64,000 bases of DNA from Roseateles violae (GCF_030410485.1 NZ_JAUHHC010000002.1:682001-746000), one strand, 5' to 3'. Shown: positions 23,237-33,313, numbered from the stretch's first letter. The notes: a model not told the origin generated them from the sequence alone. Translations and numbers: made by a program.

Positions 23237-24655
23237 TCAGAGCACGCGCGAGAAGCGGGTCGCTTGCTGCTGCCGCTGGGCCGCCTGCTGCAGATGGCGA
23301 TCGAAGACCATCGCGATCGCGCGCACCAGGAACCAGCCGGCGGCCGTCAGCTGCACGCCGGCCGCGTCGATCTCCAGCAGGCCGGCCGCCGCCATTGCGC
23401 GCAGCCGCTCGAGCTCGGGCGCGAAATAGTCGTGGAAGCGCAGCGCATGCCGCGCCTCGATCGCGGCGAACTCGAGCCGGCCCTGGCACATCAGCGCCAT
23501 GATCAGCTCGCGGCGCAGCCGGTCGTCGTCATCGAGCGCATGGCCGCGCTCGACCGGCAGCTGGCCGGCGTTCAGCGCCGCGTAGTACTCGGGCAGGGTC
23601 TTGGCGTTCTGGTAGTAGGCGGCGCCGATGCGGCCGATCGCCGACACGCCCAGCGCCACCAGATCGCAGTCAGGCTGCGTGCTGTAGCCCTGGAAGTTGC
23701 GCTGCAGCCGGCCTTCCTGCTTGGCGATCGCCAGCGCGTCCTCGGGCAGCGCGAAATGGTCCATGCCGATATAGCGGTAGCCGCGCGCCAGGAAGCCGCC
23801 GATCGCATCGCCGAGCATGGCGATGCGATCGGCCGGGCGGGGCAGGTCGGCGTCGGCGATGCGGCGCTGCGGCTTGAAGCGCTCGGGCAGATGGGCATAG
23901 GCGTAGAGCGCGATGCGGTCCGGCCGCAGCTGGCCGATCTGCGCGATCGTGCGCGCGAAGCTCTCGGCCGTCTGCCTGGGCAGGCCGTAGATCAGATCGG
24001 CGTTGATCGAGCGGTAGCCGAGCTCCCGCGCCGCCTGCATCAGCTCGCGCACGCTGTCGAAGGACTGCACGCGATGGACCGCGCGCTGCACCTCGGCATC
24101 GAAATCCTGCACGCCGAAGCTCAGGCGGTTGAAGCCCAGCGCGCGGAAGTGCGCCAGCCGCGCCGGCGTCACCGTGCGCGGATCGACCTCGATCGAGACC
24201 TCCGAATCGGCGGTGAAGCGAAAGGCCGCGGCCAGGCGGCCCATCAGCCGCGTCAGCTCGGCGTCGGACAGAAAGGTCGGCGAGCCGCCGCCAAAGTGCA
24301 GCTGCGAGACCGGCCGGCCGCCGCCGAGCCGCGCCAGCACCAGTTCGAGCTCGCGCTCCAGCGCAGCCAGGTAGTCGGCGGCGCGCTCGTGATGCTTGGT
24401 GATGATCTTGTTGCAGGCACAGTAGTAGCAGACCGATTCGCAAAAGGGGATGTGCAGGTACAGCGACAGCGGCGCGCTGCCGCCGCCGGCCATCGACAGG
24501 GCCTGGCCCGCCTCGGCCGCGCCGAAGCCGGCGGCGAAGCGGTCGGCCGTCGGGTAGGAGGTGTAGCGCGGGCCGGGCGTGTCGAAGCGGCGCAGCAGTT
24601 CGGGCGTCAGCGGCGGCGCTCCGGGCGGCCGGCCGTTCGGTGTCGGAGCAAGCAT
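23237..24655 (-). CDS. hemN: Oxygen-independent coproporphyrinogen III oxidase
   Basis: 472 residues. A radical SAM enzyme that decarboxylates coproporphyrinogen III to protoporphyrinogen IX for heme synthesis without oxygen. The cluster motif CESVCYYCAC holds the three SAM-cluster Cys and the extra HemN Cys. Other HemN marks are RYTSYPTADRF, HFGGGSPTFL, SIEVDPRTV, RLSFGVQDF, INADLIYGLP and RNFQGYSTQ. Length fits HemN rather than the shorter HemW. A partial FNR box lies in the 75-base gap upstream, which fits induction at low oxygen. Confidence 0.95.
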   Translation of the reverse strand: MLAPTPNGRPPGAPPLTPELLRRFDTPGPRYTSYPTADRFAAGFGAAEAGQALSMAGGGSAPLSLYLHIPFCESVCYYCACNKIITKHHERAADYLAALERELELVLARLGGGRPVSQLHFGGGSPTFLSDAELTRLMGRLAAAFRFTADSEVSIEVDPRTVTPARLAHFRALGFNRLSFGVQDFDAEVQRAVHRVQSFDSVRELMQAARELGYRSINADLIYGLPRQTAESFARTIAQIGQLRPDRIALYAYAHLPERFKPQRRIADADLPRPADRIAMLGDAIGGFLARGYRYIGMDHFALPEDALAIAKQEGRLQRNFQGYSTQPDCDLVALGVSAIGRIGAAYYQNAKTLPEYYAALNAGQLPVERGHALDDDDRLRRELIMALMCQGRLEFAAIEARHALRFHDYFAPELERLRAMAAAGLLEIDAAGVQLTAAGWFLVRAIAMVFDRHLQQAAQRQQQATRFSRVL

Positions 24656-24688
24656 GGCCTATGGTGAGGCCGCCGGCGCCGCGGCGCC

Positions 24689-24702
24689 TTGCTCTGGATC
24701 AA
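24689..24702 (-). promoter_or_regulatory. Weak FNR-type box before hemN
   Basis: On the minus strand TTGATCCAGAGCAA: one perfect half (TTGAT) and one half with two mismatches. Its centre is about 40 bases before the hemN ATG. It would act at the usual -41.5 position only if the transcript starts at or next to that ATG. Confidence 0.4.
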
Positions 24703-24730
24703 GTGCCGCGCCGCCGGCTTCAGCCTAGAT

Positions 24731-26293
24731 TCAGAGCAGCCAGTCGATCGGCAGGATGGACAGGAACTGGATGCCCACGCGGCGCAGCCAGCCGGTTTCG
24801 GGCTCGACGCTGAACTGCTGCTCGCCCTCGGGCCCGGCCTCGGTCCAGACGAGCGCATCGCCCTCGCCGGCCAGGCGCACCGTGTAGGCGATCCGCCGCA
24901 ACTCCTGGTCGAACAGGCCGGACAAGCGCTGCGCCATGCCGGGGCTGTCGATCACCAGGCCCATCTCGGTGTTCAGCAGTGCCGAGCGCGGGTCGAAGTT
25001 GAAGGAGCCGACGAAGATGCGCTGGCGGTCGACGGCGAAGGTCTTGGCATGCAGGGCGGCCGAGGAGCCGTGGCTGTCCTTGGCCGCGCTGCTGCCCTTG
25101 TCGCCTTTCTTGCCGTTCAGCTGCGTCGGCTTGAACTCGTAGAGCTGGACGCCGGCGCGCAGCAGCGGCTCGCGCCATTTGGCATAGCCGGCGTGGACGG
25201 CGCCGACATCGGAGGCAGCCAGCGAGTTGGTCAGGATGCGCAGGCGCACGCCGCGGCCGGCCAGCGCGACCAGGCTCTCGGTGCCCGGCTTGCCCGGCAC
25301 GAAGTAGGGCGAGACCAGATCCAGCTCGGTCTGCGGATGGCCGATCGTCGCCAGCAGCGCCGGCAGCAGCAGCTCCTCGCGCTGCGGCGTCTGGGCCAGC
25401 GTCTTGGCCGGATCGTCGTAGACCAGCTGGGCGCGTGTCCATTCGAGCGGCAGGCGCTCGCCGAGCAGGTCCTGCACCAGCCGGGTCGAGCGCAGCGCCT
25501 CGAGATAGCGGGTCGATTCCGGATCGGCGCGGGCCGCGGCGAACTCGGCGCGCAGGCCTTCGGCCGCGCCCTCGCCGGGCGAGCCGAGCAGGCTGGCGGC
25601 GGGATAGGCCGAGGCGCTGTTCCAGTAGTCGTCGAACTGCCGGGAGATCGCCGGCACGGCGGCACCGACGGCCAGCACGTCGAGGTCGGCGAACTCGGTC
25701 TGCTGGCCGGCGCCGAAGTACTCGTTGCCGATATTGCGGCCGCCGACGATGCTGGCCTGGTTGTCGGCGGTGAAGGACTTGTTGTGCATGCGCCGGTTGA
25801 CGCGCGAGAAGTCGCTGACGAAGTTCAGCAGACGCAGCGAGCGCTGCGCGAAGGGGTTGTAGAGCCGCACCTCGATGTTCGGATGCGCGTCCAGCGCCGC
25901 GATGGTCGGATCGATGCCCCCGGTGTTGGCGTCGTCGAGCAGCAGGCGCACGCGCACGCCGCGCTCGGCCGCCTGCCACAGCGCCTCGAACAGCAGCTCG
26001 CCGGTCTGGTCGCGGTGCCAGATGTAGTACTGCACGTCCAGCGAGCGATCGGCGCTGGCGGCCAGCAGCACGCGCGCGGCAAAGGCGTCGTGCGGCTCGG
26101 CCAGCGCATGGATGCCGCTCTGGCCCGGATGGGCCGCGATGCCCGGGGCGATCGCGCGGCCCAGCCGCGTCTGGCCGGTGTCGCCCAGCGCATGGCTCTC
26201 GGCGCGGCCGTCCAGCGGCGGCAGGCTGGCGCAGCCGGCCAGCAGCAGTGCGGCGAGCCAGGTGAAGATCAGATCAAGGCAGGGGCGGCGCAT
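24731..26293 (-). CDS. Phospholipase D family lipoprotein (cardiolipin synthase-like)
   Basis: 520 residues. The start at 26293 gives a lipoprotein signal (DLIFTWLAALLLAGC). Two HKD catalytic motifs are present, HNKSFTADNQASIVGGRN and HAKTFAVDRQRIFVGSFN, each with H-x-K-x4-D, followed by the downstream Asn/Ser of the superfamily. Arrangement and length match the ClsC-like branch, which may join phosphatidyl groups to make cardiolipin, or act as a phospholipase in the envelope. The substrate is uncertain. Its stop lies 76 bases before the hemN start on the same strand, and the LuxR-type regulator gene ends 55 bases upstream of its start. Confidence 0.82.
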   Translation of the reverse strand: MRRPCLDLIFTWLAALLLAGCASLPPLDGRAESHALGDTGQTRLGRAIAPGIAAHPGQSGIHALAEPHDAFAARVLLAASADRSLDVQYYIWHRDQTGELLFEALWQAAERGVRVRLLLDDANTGGIDPTIAALDAHPNIEVRLYNPFAQRSLRLLNFVSDFSRVNRRMHNKSFTADNQASIVGGRNIGNEYFGAGQQTEFADLDVLAVGAAVPAISRQFDDYWNSASAYPAASLLGSPGEGAAEGLRAEFAAARADPESTRYLEALRSTRLVQDLLGERLPLEWTRAQLVYDDPAKTLAQTPQREELLLPALLATIGHPQTELDLVSPYFVPGKPGTESLVALAGRGVRLRILTNSLAASDVGAVHAGYAKWREPLLRAGVQLYEFKPTQLNGKKGDKGSSAAKDSHGSSAALHAKTFAVDRQRIFVGSFNFDPRSALLNTEMGLVIDSPGMAQRLSGLFDQELRRIAYTVRLAGEGDALVWTEAGPEGEQQFSVEPETGWLRRVGIQFLSILPIDWLL

Positions 26294-26348
26294 CGGGGCG
26301 GCCCTCGCGCTCAGCGGGCGCGGCGCTGCGGCGACCGGAGGCGGTCGC

Positions 26349-27092
26349 TCAGACCAGCCCCTGCTTGCTGGCAAGCACGGCGGCCTCGGCGCGGCTCGAC
26401 ACATTGAGCTTCTTGTAGATGGACTTGATGTGGTCGTTGACGGTGAACCACTTGATGCCCATCAGGTTCGCGATCTCCTTGATCGTGAAACCCTTGCTGA
26501 GATAGGTCAGCACCTCGTTCTCGCGCGGCGTCAGCCGCTCCCATTCGGGCGGGGGGTCGAGCACCACGCCGCGTCCGGTGGCGAATTGGGCGGTGGTCGA
26601 CAAGGCGCCGAAGCCCGAATGCAGCGGCATCGGCCCGCTGTCGCCGGTCGAGCCGGGGCGGAAATGCGAGAGCAGGCGGCGCGCGATCGCCGGCGACAGC
26701 GGCGGCTGGCCGCGCACGATGCGCTGCAGCTCCTCGACCAGCACCTCGAAGCGATCTTCCTTCAGCAGATAACCATCGGCCCCGCATTGCAGGGCCGGAA
26801 ACAGGTGGTCGTCGTCGGAGTAGAGGGTGGTGACGATTTTCATCGCCGTCGAGCCGGCCAGTTCGGCCAGGAACTCCATGCCGTTGCCATCGGGCAGTTC
26901 CAGATCGACCAGGATCAGCTTGAAGCCGGCATCGGGCCCCAGATCGGCCAGCTTGGCGACCTGGCGGCGGGCGCCGTCGAGGTCACCGACCTCGGTGATC
27001 TCCAGGGCATCGCTGAAGCTCTCGCGCACGACTCGGCACAGAAAGCTTCTCGCAACCGGGTTGTCTTCGATGATCAGTACTTTGACGGCCAT
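26349..27092 (-). CDS. NarL/LuxR-type response regulator, orphan
   Basis: 247 residues. The receiver (2-125) has VLIIEDNPVARS, phospho-Asp in LILVDLELPDGNG and a Lys in DGYLLKEDRFEV. A linker of about 50 residues precedes the helix-turn-helix (about 180-245: LTPRENEVLTYLSKGFTIKE, then MGIKWFTVNDHIKSIYKKLN). No histidine kinase is adjacent, so the partner is elsewhere. The ATG at 27092 begins the domain; an upstream extension is unlikely. It lies between the quinone oxidoreductase and phospholipase genes on the same strand. Its targets are unknown. Confidence 0.85.
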   Translation of the reverse strand: MAVKVLIIEDNPVARSFLCRVVRESFSDALEITEVGDLDGARRQVAKLADLGPDAGFKLILVDLELPDGNGMEFLAELAGSTAMKIVTTLYSDDDHLFPALQCGADGYLLKEDRFEVLVEELQRIVRGQPPLSPAIARRLLSHFRPGSTGDSGPMPLHSGFGALSTTAQFATGRGVVLDPPPEWERLTPRENEVLTYLSKGFTIKEIANLMGIKWFTVNDHIKSIYKKLNVSSRAEAAVLASKQGLV

Positions 27093-27215
27093 GGTGTGGG
27101 ATCCCGCTTCGAACGCATCGTAGCGCACATCCGCGCGCTTCTGCGCAGCCCCGGTTACAGCCTGTCATCGCTGTCGCAGCGCTGCCGCAGCGGGCGGCCG
27201 CCCGGCCAAGCCCGA

Positions 27216-28193
27216 CTAAGGGTTTGTGAGGACGACCTTGCCGACGACCTGGCGGCTGGCCATGCGGGCGAAGGCCTGCGGCAGCTGCGCGAGCGGCAGC
27301 ACCTGATCCAGCACCGGCTTGATCTTGCCCTGGCCGTACCACTGCGCCAACTGGCCCAGCATCTCCGCATTGCGGCGCGGCTCGCGGCGCGCGAACTCGC
27401 CCCAGAACACGCCGACCAGCGAGGCGCCCTTCAAGAGCGCCAGGTTCAGCGGCAGCGCCGGGATCTCACCCTGGGCGAAACCGACGACCAGATAGCGGCC
27501 GCGCCAGGCGATCGAGCGGAAGGCCGGCTCGGCCAGATCGCCGCCGACCGGGTCGTAGATCACGTCGGGGCCCTTGCCCTCGGTCAGCGTCTTCAACTCC
27601 TCGCGCAGATTGCCGCTGGCGTAATTGATCGTCGCATCGGCGCCGATCTCGCGGCAGCGCGCGCATTTCTCGTCCGAGGAGGCGGCGGCGATCACCTTCG
27701 CGCCCGCCGCCTTGGCGATCTGGATCGCCGCCGTGCCGACGCCGCCGGCCGCGCCGAGGATCAGCACCGTCTCGCCCGGCTGCAGCGCCGCGCGGTCGAG
27801 CAGCGCGTGGTGGCTGGTGGCATAGGTGCAGATGAAGGCGGCCGCGTCCTCGAAGGCAAAGCCGGGCGGCAGCGGCATCGCCAGCGCGGCCGGGATGCAG
27901 GCATGGCTGCCAAAGCCGCCGGTGCCGGCGAAGGCGGCCACCGCATCGCCGGCCTTGAGGCCCTTGACGCCCTCGCCGACCGCCTCGACGACGCCGGCGA
28001 ACTCGGTGCCCGGCACGAAGGGCAGCGGCGGCTTCATTTGGTACTTGTTCTGGATGATCAGCAGATCGGGGAAGTTCAGGCTGGCCGCCTTGATCGCGAC
28101 GCGGACCTGGCCGGCGGCCGGTTCCGGCGTCGGCAGCTCCTTCCAGACCAGGGCCTCGACGCCCACCGGGTTTTCGCAAAGCCAAGCATTCAT
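27216..28193 (-). CDS. NAD(P)H:quinone oxidoreductase-like MDR protein
   Basis: 325 residues, the usual length of the zinc-free medium-chain reductases. The GroES-like N-terminal half contains the quinone reductase run SLNFPDLLIIQNKYQMKPP and FVPGTEFAGVVEAVG. The nucleotide fold is LILGAAGGVGTAAIQIAKAAGAKVIAAASSDEKC-like (GAAGGVG at its core). No catalytic or structural zinc Cys set is evident. It would reduce quinones or enones with NADPH in the cytoplasm; the physiological substrate is unknown. It is divergent from surE. Confidence 0.82.
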   Translation of the reverse strand: MNAWLCENPVGVEALVWKELPTPEPAAGQVRVAIKAASLNFPDLLIIQNKYQMKPPLPFVPGTEFAGVVEAVGEGVKGLKAGDAVAAFAGTGGFGSHACIPAALAMPLPPGFAFEDAAAFICTYATSHHALLDRAALQPGETVLILGAAGGVGTAAIQIAKAAGAKVIAAASSDEKCARCREIGADATINYASGNLREELKTLTEGKGPDVIYDPVGGDLAEPAFRSIAWRGRYLVVGFAQGEIPALPLNLALLKGASLVGVFWGEFARREPRRNAEMLGQLAQWYGQGKIKPVLDQVLPLAQLPQAFARMASRQVVGKVVLTNP

Positions 28194-28268
28194 AGCAGTC
28201 CCTTCAAAAGTCGGCCGCATGATAGGCAGGGAGGCGGGCGGCACGGGTCGCCGAGGTGACGCGATGCC

Positions 28269-28274
28269 TACAAT
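28269..28274 (+). promoter_or_regulatory. -10 element of surE, six bases before the ATG
   Basis: TACAAT followed by CGCCCC and then the ATG at 28281. The predicted transcript start falls on the A of the start codon, so the surE message is probably leaderless. No ribosome-binding site is present. Confidence 0.55.
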
Positions 28275-28280
28275 CGCCCC

Positions 28281-29030
28281 ATGCGTATATTGATCGCCAA
28301 TGATGACGGATATCTGGCGCCGGGCCTGGCCGCGCTGGTGCGTGCCTGCGAGGGCCTGGGCCAGATCGATGTGATCGCGCCGGAGCAGAATGCCAGCGGC
28401 ACCTCGAACTCGCTGACCCTGGGCCGGCCACTGTCGGTCTACACGGCGGCCAACGGCTTCCGCTATGTGAACGGCACGCCCTCCGACTCGGTCCATCTGG
28501 CCCTGACCGGCCTGCTCGACTACAAGCCCGATCTGGTGCTCTCGGGCATCAACAATGGCGCCAATATGGGCGACGACACGCTGTACTCGGGCACGGTGGC
28601 TGCCGCCACCGAGGGCTATCTGTTCGGCATCCCCTCGATCGCGTTTTCGCAGGTGGAGAAGGGCTGGGGCCAGCTCGATGCCGCCGCGGCGCTGGCGCGC
28701 CAGCTGGTCGAACAGGTGATCGCCGGCGGCCTGGGCCAGGCCTTCCTGCTGAACGTCAACATCCCCAACCGCGCCGATGCGGCGAGCCTGCCGCGGCGCA
28801 TCACGCGCCTGGGCCGGCGCCATGCCAGCGAGCCGGTGATCCGCCAGCAAAGCCCGCGCGGCGAGACCATCTACTGGATCGGCCCGGCCGGCGACGCGCG
28901 CGAGGCGGGCGAGGGCACCGATTTCCATGCCACCGCCCAGGGTCAGGTCTCGATCACGCCGCTGCAAGTGGACCTGACCGACCATGCCGGCCTGGCCGGC
29001 TGGGGCAGCAGGCTGGGCCTGGCGCCATGA
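28281..29030 (+). CDS. surE: 5'/3'-nucleotidase SurE
   Basis: 249 residues. A metal-dependent phosphatase of nucleoside monophosphates used in stationary phase. The metal site is made by ILIANDDGY (Asp8, Asp9), [10 protein letters not shown], and Asn in [20 protein letters not shown], all canonical. Length is as usual. Its stop overlaps the pcm start (ATGA), a pairing widely conserved in proteobacteria together with nlpD and rpoS downstream. Confidence 0.97.
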   Translation: MRILIANDDGYLAPGLAALVRACEGLGQIDVIAPEQNASGTSNSLTLGRPLSVYTAANGFRYVNGTPSDSVHLALTGLLDYKPDLVLSGINNGANMGDDTLYSGTVAAATEGYLFGIPSIAFSQVEKGWGQLDAAAALARQLVEQVIAGGLGQAFLLNVNIPNRADAASLPRRITRLGRRHASEPVIRQQSPRGETIYWIGPAGDAREAGEGTDFHATAQGQVSITPLQVDLTDHAGLAGWGSRLGLAP

Positions 29031-29860
29031 GCGACGAGGCCCAGGGCCGGCCGCGCCGCTTCCCGCTGCCGCTGGACAAGCTCGGCGGCGCCAAGGCCGG
29101 AGCGACGCGCGAGCTGCTGATGCCGCAGCGCCATCTGCGCGAGGCCGCCGCCGATGCGGCGCGCCAGGCGGCGCCCAGCGGCCTGGGCCTGGACTCGGCC
29201 CAGGTGCGCCAGCGCATGGTGCAGCGCCTGCGCCGCGAGGGGCTGGCCGACGAGCGTGTGCTGCAGGCGCTGGCGACGGTGCCGCGGCACGAGTTCGTCG
29301 ACAGCGCGCTGGCGATCCAGGCCTACGAGGACACCAGCCTGCCGATCGGCCATGGGCAGACCATCTCCAAGCCCTCGGTGGTCGGCCGCATGATCGCGAT
29401 GCTGTTCGGCGGCGCGACGGCCAGCCGCCAGGGCCAACTGGGCCGGGTGCTGGAGATCGGCACCGGCTGCGGCTACCAGGCGGCGGTGCTGGCCCTGCTG
29501 GCCAAGCAGGTCGTATCGATCGAGCGGCTCAAGCCGCTGCACGACAAGGCAAGGCAGAACCTGGCCCAGCGCCGCCACCACCATGTGCGGCTGATTTATG
29601 GCGATGGGCGGCTGGGCCATGCGCCGGCCGCGCCCTTCGACAGCATCATCGCGGCGGCCGGCGGCGAGGACATCCCGGCGGCCTGGCTGGCGCAGCTGGC
29701 GCCCGGCGGACGGTTGGCCGCGCCGATGGCCGCAGCGGGCGGACGTGGCCAGGTGCTGGTCGTCATCGATCACCAGCTTGATGCCGGCGGCGCCAGCCGC
29801 TTTGTGCGCAGCGAACATGAAGCGGTGCTGTTCGTGCCCCTAAAATCGGGCGTCATGTAA
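29027..29860 (+). CDS. pcm: Protein-L-isoaspartate O-methyltransferase
   Basis: 277 residues. It methylates isoaspartyl residues of aged proteins with S-adenosylmethionine, starting their repair. Motif I is [19 protein letters not shown]; the active-site run is [17 protein letters not shown], and [18 protein letters not shown] is typical. An N-terminal stretch of about 60 residues precedes the E. coli-length core, common in Burkholderiales. It is coupled to surE. The nlpD promoter core (TAAAATCG at 29841) lies within its last codons. Confidence 0.95.
   Translation: MSDEAQGRPRRFPLPLDKLGGAKAGATRELLMPQRHLREAAADAARQAAPSGLGLDSAQVRQRMVQRLRREGLADERVLQALATVPRHEFVDSALAIQAYEDTSLPIGHGQTISKPSVVGRMIAMLFGGATASRQGQLGRVLEIGTGCGYQAAVLALLAKQVVSIERLKPLHDKARQNLAQRRHHHVRLIYGDGRLGHAPAAPFDSIIAAAGGEDIPAAWLAQLAPGGRLAAPMAAAGGRGQVLVVIDHQLDAGGASRFVRSEHEAVLFVPLKSGVM
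29841..29846 (+). promoter_or_regulatory. Candidate -10 for nlpD-rpoS inside the pcm end
   Basis: TAAAAT followed by CGGGCG, 74 bases before the nlpD start. It shares the TANAATCG core with the surE element. The -35 region is not clear. Confidence 0.35.
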
Positions 29861-29920
29861 GCCGGTGCCGGCGACACAATGGCCTGGCATCGAGTCAAAC
29901 GACGGACTTCACAGCGACGC

Positions 29921-30841
29921 ATGCAAATCCAATTCCTTCGCAAACCTGCCCGAGTCCTGCCGCTGATCGCCCTTGCTGCGCTGCTGGCCGGCTGCGGCTC
30001 GACGCCCCACCGTGCCGCGCCGGTCGAGGAGCGTCCGGTGGGCGCCGCCAAGGCCAATAGCGCCACGGCCGCCGCCGGCGCGGCCTCCAGCCCGGGCGCC
30101 GAGGCCAAGCCGCTGCCCGGCGCCGAGAACGCCGGCAAGCCTGGCTACTACACGGTCAAGCCCGGTGACACGCTGATTCGCATCGCGCTGGACAACGGCC
30201 AGAACTGGCGCGATCTGGTCAAGTGGAACAATCTCGAGAACCCCAACGTGATCGAGAAGGGACAGGTCTTGCGAGTCGTGCAGCCCGGCGTCGATGCCGG
30301 TGCCGTCTCGACCCGTCCGGTGACGACGGCCAAGGTCGAGAGCCGGCCGCTGGACAGCAAACCGACCAGCTCGGCGCCCGGCACCTCCGCCCCGGCCAGT
30401 GGCGCCAGCGCGGCGAATTCGGCCAGCGTCGCCGCCGTCACGCCGGCCGCCACCGCGCCGCGCGATGCCGAGGACGAGCCGGTCTGGGGCTGGCCGGCCG
30501 CCGGCAATGTGACCGCCGGTTTCGACGAGCAGCGCAACAAGGGCCTGGCCTTCAGCGGCAAGGTCGGCGACCCGGTGCTGGCCGCGGCCGATGGCCGCGT
30601 TGTTTATGCCGGTTCGGGCTTGCGTGGCTATGGCAATCTGGTCATCATCAAGCACAACGCCACCTATTTGACGGCCTATGCGCACAACCAGACCTTGCTG
30701 GTCAAGGACGACCAGGTCGTGCGCAAGGGTCAGAAGATTGCCGAAATGGGCTCCAGCGACGCAGACCAGGTCAAGCTGCACTTCGAAGTGCGCAAGCAGG
30801 GCAAGCCGGTTGACCCGGCCAAGCTCTTGCCGGCTCGCTAG
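29921..30841 (+). CDS. nlpD: NlpD lipoprotein, LysM and M23-like domains
   Basis: 306 residues. Lipoprotein signal [11 protein letters not shown]; a Pro/Ala linker; a LysM domain (about 73-117: [21 protein letters not shown]); then a second Ala/Ser-rich linker and a LytM/M23 domain (about 200-303). The M23 domain lacks the zinc ligands ([10 protein letters not shown] replaces the H-x3-D site), so it should activate the cell-wall amidase AmiC at division rather than cut peptidoglycan itself. The ATG at 29921 begins the signal. rpoS follows 29 bases later and its main promoter may lie inside this gene, as in E. coli. Confidence 0.93.
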   Translation: MQIQFLRKPARVLPLIALAALLAGCGSTPHRAAPVEERPVGAAKANSATAAAGAASSPGAEAKPLPGAENAGKPGYYTVKPGDTLIRIALDNGQNWRDLVKWNNLENPNVIEKGQVLRVVQPGVDAGAVSTRPVTTAKVESRPLDSKPTSSAPGTSAPASGASAANSASVAAVTPAATAPRDAEDEPVWGWPAAGNVTAGFDEQRNKGLAFSGKVGDPVLAAADGRVVYAGSGLRGYGNLVIIKHNATYLTAYAHNQTLLVKDDQVVRKGQKIAEMGSSDADQVKLHFEVRKQGKPVDPAKLLPAR

Positions 30842-30870
30842 CGCGTCATCGGGCTCAGCCAGTTCACGCC

Positions 30871-31899
30871 ATGAAACGCGCTGCGCCCAAAGCTCCGACA
30901 TCATCGCCCGCGCCGCCGCTGGTGGCGCTGCTGCAGCAGCCGCCCGAGGAGCTGATGCTGGGCGGCGCCGGGGATGCCGAGTCGCCCCAGATCGATGATG
31001 AGCTGCCGGCCGCGACGAACGGCAGCGGCAACCATGCCGGCGAGATCGAGCTCGGCAATGCGCTGCAGGCCTATCTGCGCGACATCCGCCGCACGCCGCT
31101 CCTGAGCCCGCAGCAGGAGTTCGACACCGCGGTGCGCGCACGCGCCGGCAGCTTCGAGGCGCGCCAGGCGATGATCGAGCACAACCTGCGCCTGGTGGTC
31201 AGCATCGCCAAGAACTACCTCGGCCGCGGCCTGCCGATGAGCGATCTGATCGAGGAGGGCAATCTCGGCCTGATGCATGCGATCGGCAAGTTCGAGCCCG
31301 AGCGCGGCTTCCGCTTCTCGACCTATGCGAGTTGGTGGATACGCCAGAGCATCGAGCGAGCGCTGATGCACCAGGCGCGGCTGGTACGTTTGCCGGTGCA
31401 TATCGTGCGCGAGCTGAACCATGTGCTGAAGGCGCGCCGCGCGCTGGAGGCGCTGCAGAGCCAGAACGGCGCCGAGGGTCAGGTCCGCGCCGAGGACATC
31501 GCCGCCGCGCTGGGCCGGCCGCTGGCCGAGGTGGCCGAACTGCTGGCCTATGCCGAGCTGCCAAGCTCGCTCGATTCGCCGGTCGATCGCAATACCGAGG
31601 GCGGCGAGTCGATGATGGACCTGGTCGCCGACGAGCATGCGATCGACCCGCTGGGCCTGCGCCTGAGCCATGAGCTGGAAGAACTGCTCGGCCATGGGCT
31701 GGCCGCCCTGAACGAGCGCGAGCGCGAGGTGCTGGCCGGCCGCTACGGCTTGGCCGATCGCGAGCCGGAGACGCTGGACGTGCTGGCGATCCGCCTGGGC
31801 CTGACCCGCGAGCGCATCCGCCAGATCCAGATCGAGGCGCTGGCCAAGCTCAAGCGCAACATGATGCGGCACGGGATCGACCGGGATTCGATCTTTTAA
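30871..31899 (+). CDS. rpoS: RNA polymerase sigma factor RpoS
   Basis: 342 residues. The stationary-phase and stress sigma factor. After a variable, Pro-rich N-terminus of about 60 residues come region 1.2-2 ([62 protein letters not shown]-type core polymerase and -10 recognition), region 3 and region 4 ([25 protein letters not shown]). It is closer to RpoS than RpoD because the large non-conserved domain is absent and nlpD precedes it. Confidence 0.96.
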   Translation: MKRAAPKAPTSSPAPPLVALLQQPPEELMLGGAGDAESPQIDDELPAATNGSGNHAGEIELGNALQAYLRDIRRTPLLSPQQEFDTAVRARAGSFEARQAMIEHNLRLVVSIAKNYLGRGLPMSDLIEEGNLGLMHAIGKFEPERGFRFSTYASWWIRQSIERALMHQARLVRLPVHIVRELNHVLKARRALEALQSQNGAEGQVRAEDIAAALGRPLAEVAELLAYAELPSSLDSPVDRNTEGGESMMDLVADEHAIDPLGLRLSHELEELLGHGLAALNEREREVLAGRYGLADREPETLDVLAIRLGLTRERIRQIQIEALAKLKRNMMRHGIDRDSIF

Positions 31900-31918
31900 A
31901 GGTGTCCCGCCGCCCTGG

Positions 31919-31924
31919 GATAAT
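31919..31924 (+). promoter_or_regulatory. -10 element of rlmD, six bases before the ATG
   Basis: GATAAT followed by CGGGCG and the ATG at 31931. As with surE, transcription would begin at the start codon and no ribosome site is seen. It overlaps the end of the rpoS 3' region. Confidence 0.5.
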
Positions 31925-31930
31925 CGGGCG

Positions 31931-33313
31931 ATGACTCAAGTTTCGGAATGGCTGAAGGTCGAATCGATCGACCTCGAGGCGCAGGGCATTGCCCACAACA
32001 GCGACGGCAAGGTAGTGTTCATCGAGGGCGGCTTGCCCGGCGAAGAGGTCCAGGTGGCCGTCGGCCGCAAGAAGAACAACTGGGAGCAGGGCGTCATGAC
32101 GGCGATGCGGCGGGAGAGCTCGCAGCGCGTCGCCCGGCCGGCCTGTCCGCATTTCGGCCTGCATGCCGGCGCCTGCGGCGGCTGCAAGATGCAGCATCTG
32201 CACCCGGGCGCCCAGGTCGCCGTCAAGCAGCGCGTCGTCGAGGACAACCTCTGGCACCTCGGCAAGGTCAGGCCCGAGATGCTGCTGCGCCCGATCGAGG
32301 GGCCGGCCTGGGGCTATCGCTACCGCGCGCGCTTCTCGGTCCGCTATGTGGCCAAGAAGGGTCAGGTGCTGATCGGCTTCCACGAGCGCAAGAGCCGCTA
32401 TGTGGCCGATATGCTGGTCTGCAAGGTGGTGCCGCAGGCGGTCAGCGACATGCTCTTGCCGCTGCGCGAGCTGATCATGGGCATGGACGAGCGCGATCGC
32501 CTGCCGCAGATCGAGCTGGCGATGGGCCATATCGACAAGGACGGCGGCGCGGACACCGTGATCGCCCTGGTGTTGCGCCATCTGAACCCGCTGCCGGATG
32601 GGGACAAGGCCCGGCTGCGTGCGTTCGCTGCGGCGCATCCGGGCGTGCAATGGTGGCTGCAGCCCAAGGGCCCGGACACCGTCCACCTGCTCGATGCCGG
32701 CGGGCCTGAGCTGGCCTATTCGCTGCCCGAGTTCGGTGTGCTGATGCCCTTCAAGCCGACCGACTTCACTCAGGTCAATCCGCATATCAACACGGTGCTG
32801 GTCGGCCGCGCGCTGCGCCTCTTGCAGGTGCAGAAGCACGAGCGCGTGATCGACTGGTTCTGCGGTCTCGGCAACTTCACCCTGCCGCTGGCGACGCAGG
32901 CGCACGAGGTCTTGGGCATCGAAGGCAGCGAGACGCTGGTGCAGCGCTCGCGCGAGAACGCGCGGCGCAATGGCCTGGACGCCAAGACCAGCTTCGTCGC
33001 CCGCAATCTGTTCGAGATGACGCCGGAACTGCTGGCCGCCGATGGCGTCGCCGATAAATGGCTGGTCGACCCGCCACGAGAGGGCGCCTTCGCACTGGCC
33101 AAGGCGGTTGCCGACATCGCGCAGGATCCGAGTCTGGCGCCGGGCTGGACGCCGCCGAAGCGCATCGTCTACGTCAGCTGCAATCCGGCGACGCTGGCGC
33201 GCGACGCCGGGCTACTGGTCAACGTCGCCGGTTACCGCTGCACGGCGGCCAGCGCGGTCAATATGTTCCCGCATACCGCACATGTGGAGAGCATTGCGGT
33301 CTTCGAGCGCTGA
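31931..33313 (+). CDS. rlmD: 23S rRNA (uracil-1939-C5)-methyltransferase RlmD
   Basis: 460 residues. A TRAM domain is at about 5-65, then the 4Fe-4S cluster Cys, then a Rossmann methyltransferase. The Cys run reads [14 protein letters not shown], spaced x9-x2 instead of the x5-x2 of E. coli. The insert LHAGA is familiar from other Burkholderiales. Catalytic motifs are [14 protein letters not shown] (SAM site), the Asp-Pro in WLVDPPREG, and the nucleophilic Cys in [15 protein letters not shown] hairpin follows at 33314-33341. Confidence 0.95.
   Translation: MTQVSEWLKVESIDLEAQGIAHNSDGKVVFIEGGLPGEEVQVAVGRKKNNWEQGVMTAMRRESSQRVARPACPHFGLHAGACGGCKMQHLHPGAQVAVKQRVVEDNLWHLGKVRPEMLLRPIEGPAWGYRYRARFSVRYVAKKGQVLIGFHERKSRYVADMLVCKVVPQAVSDMLLPLRELIMGMDERDRLPQIELAMGHIDKDGGADTVIALVLRHLNPLPDGDKARLRAFAAAHPGVQWWLQPKGPDTVHLLDAGGPELAYSLPEFGVLMPFKPTDFTQVNPHINTVLVGRALRLLQVQKHERVIDWFCGLGNFTLPLATQAHEVLGIEGSETLVQRSRENARRNGLDAKTSFVARNLFEMTPELLAADGVADKWLVDPPREGAFALAKAVADIAQDPSLAPGWTPPKRIVYVSCNPATLARDAGLLVNVAGYRCTAASAVNMFPHTAHVESIAVFER

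Noticed and set aside
29921-30841. NlpD as an active M23 peptidase
   Set aside because: The zinc-binding residues of the M23 site are replaced, as in other NlpD proteins.
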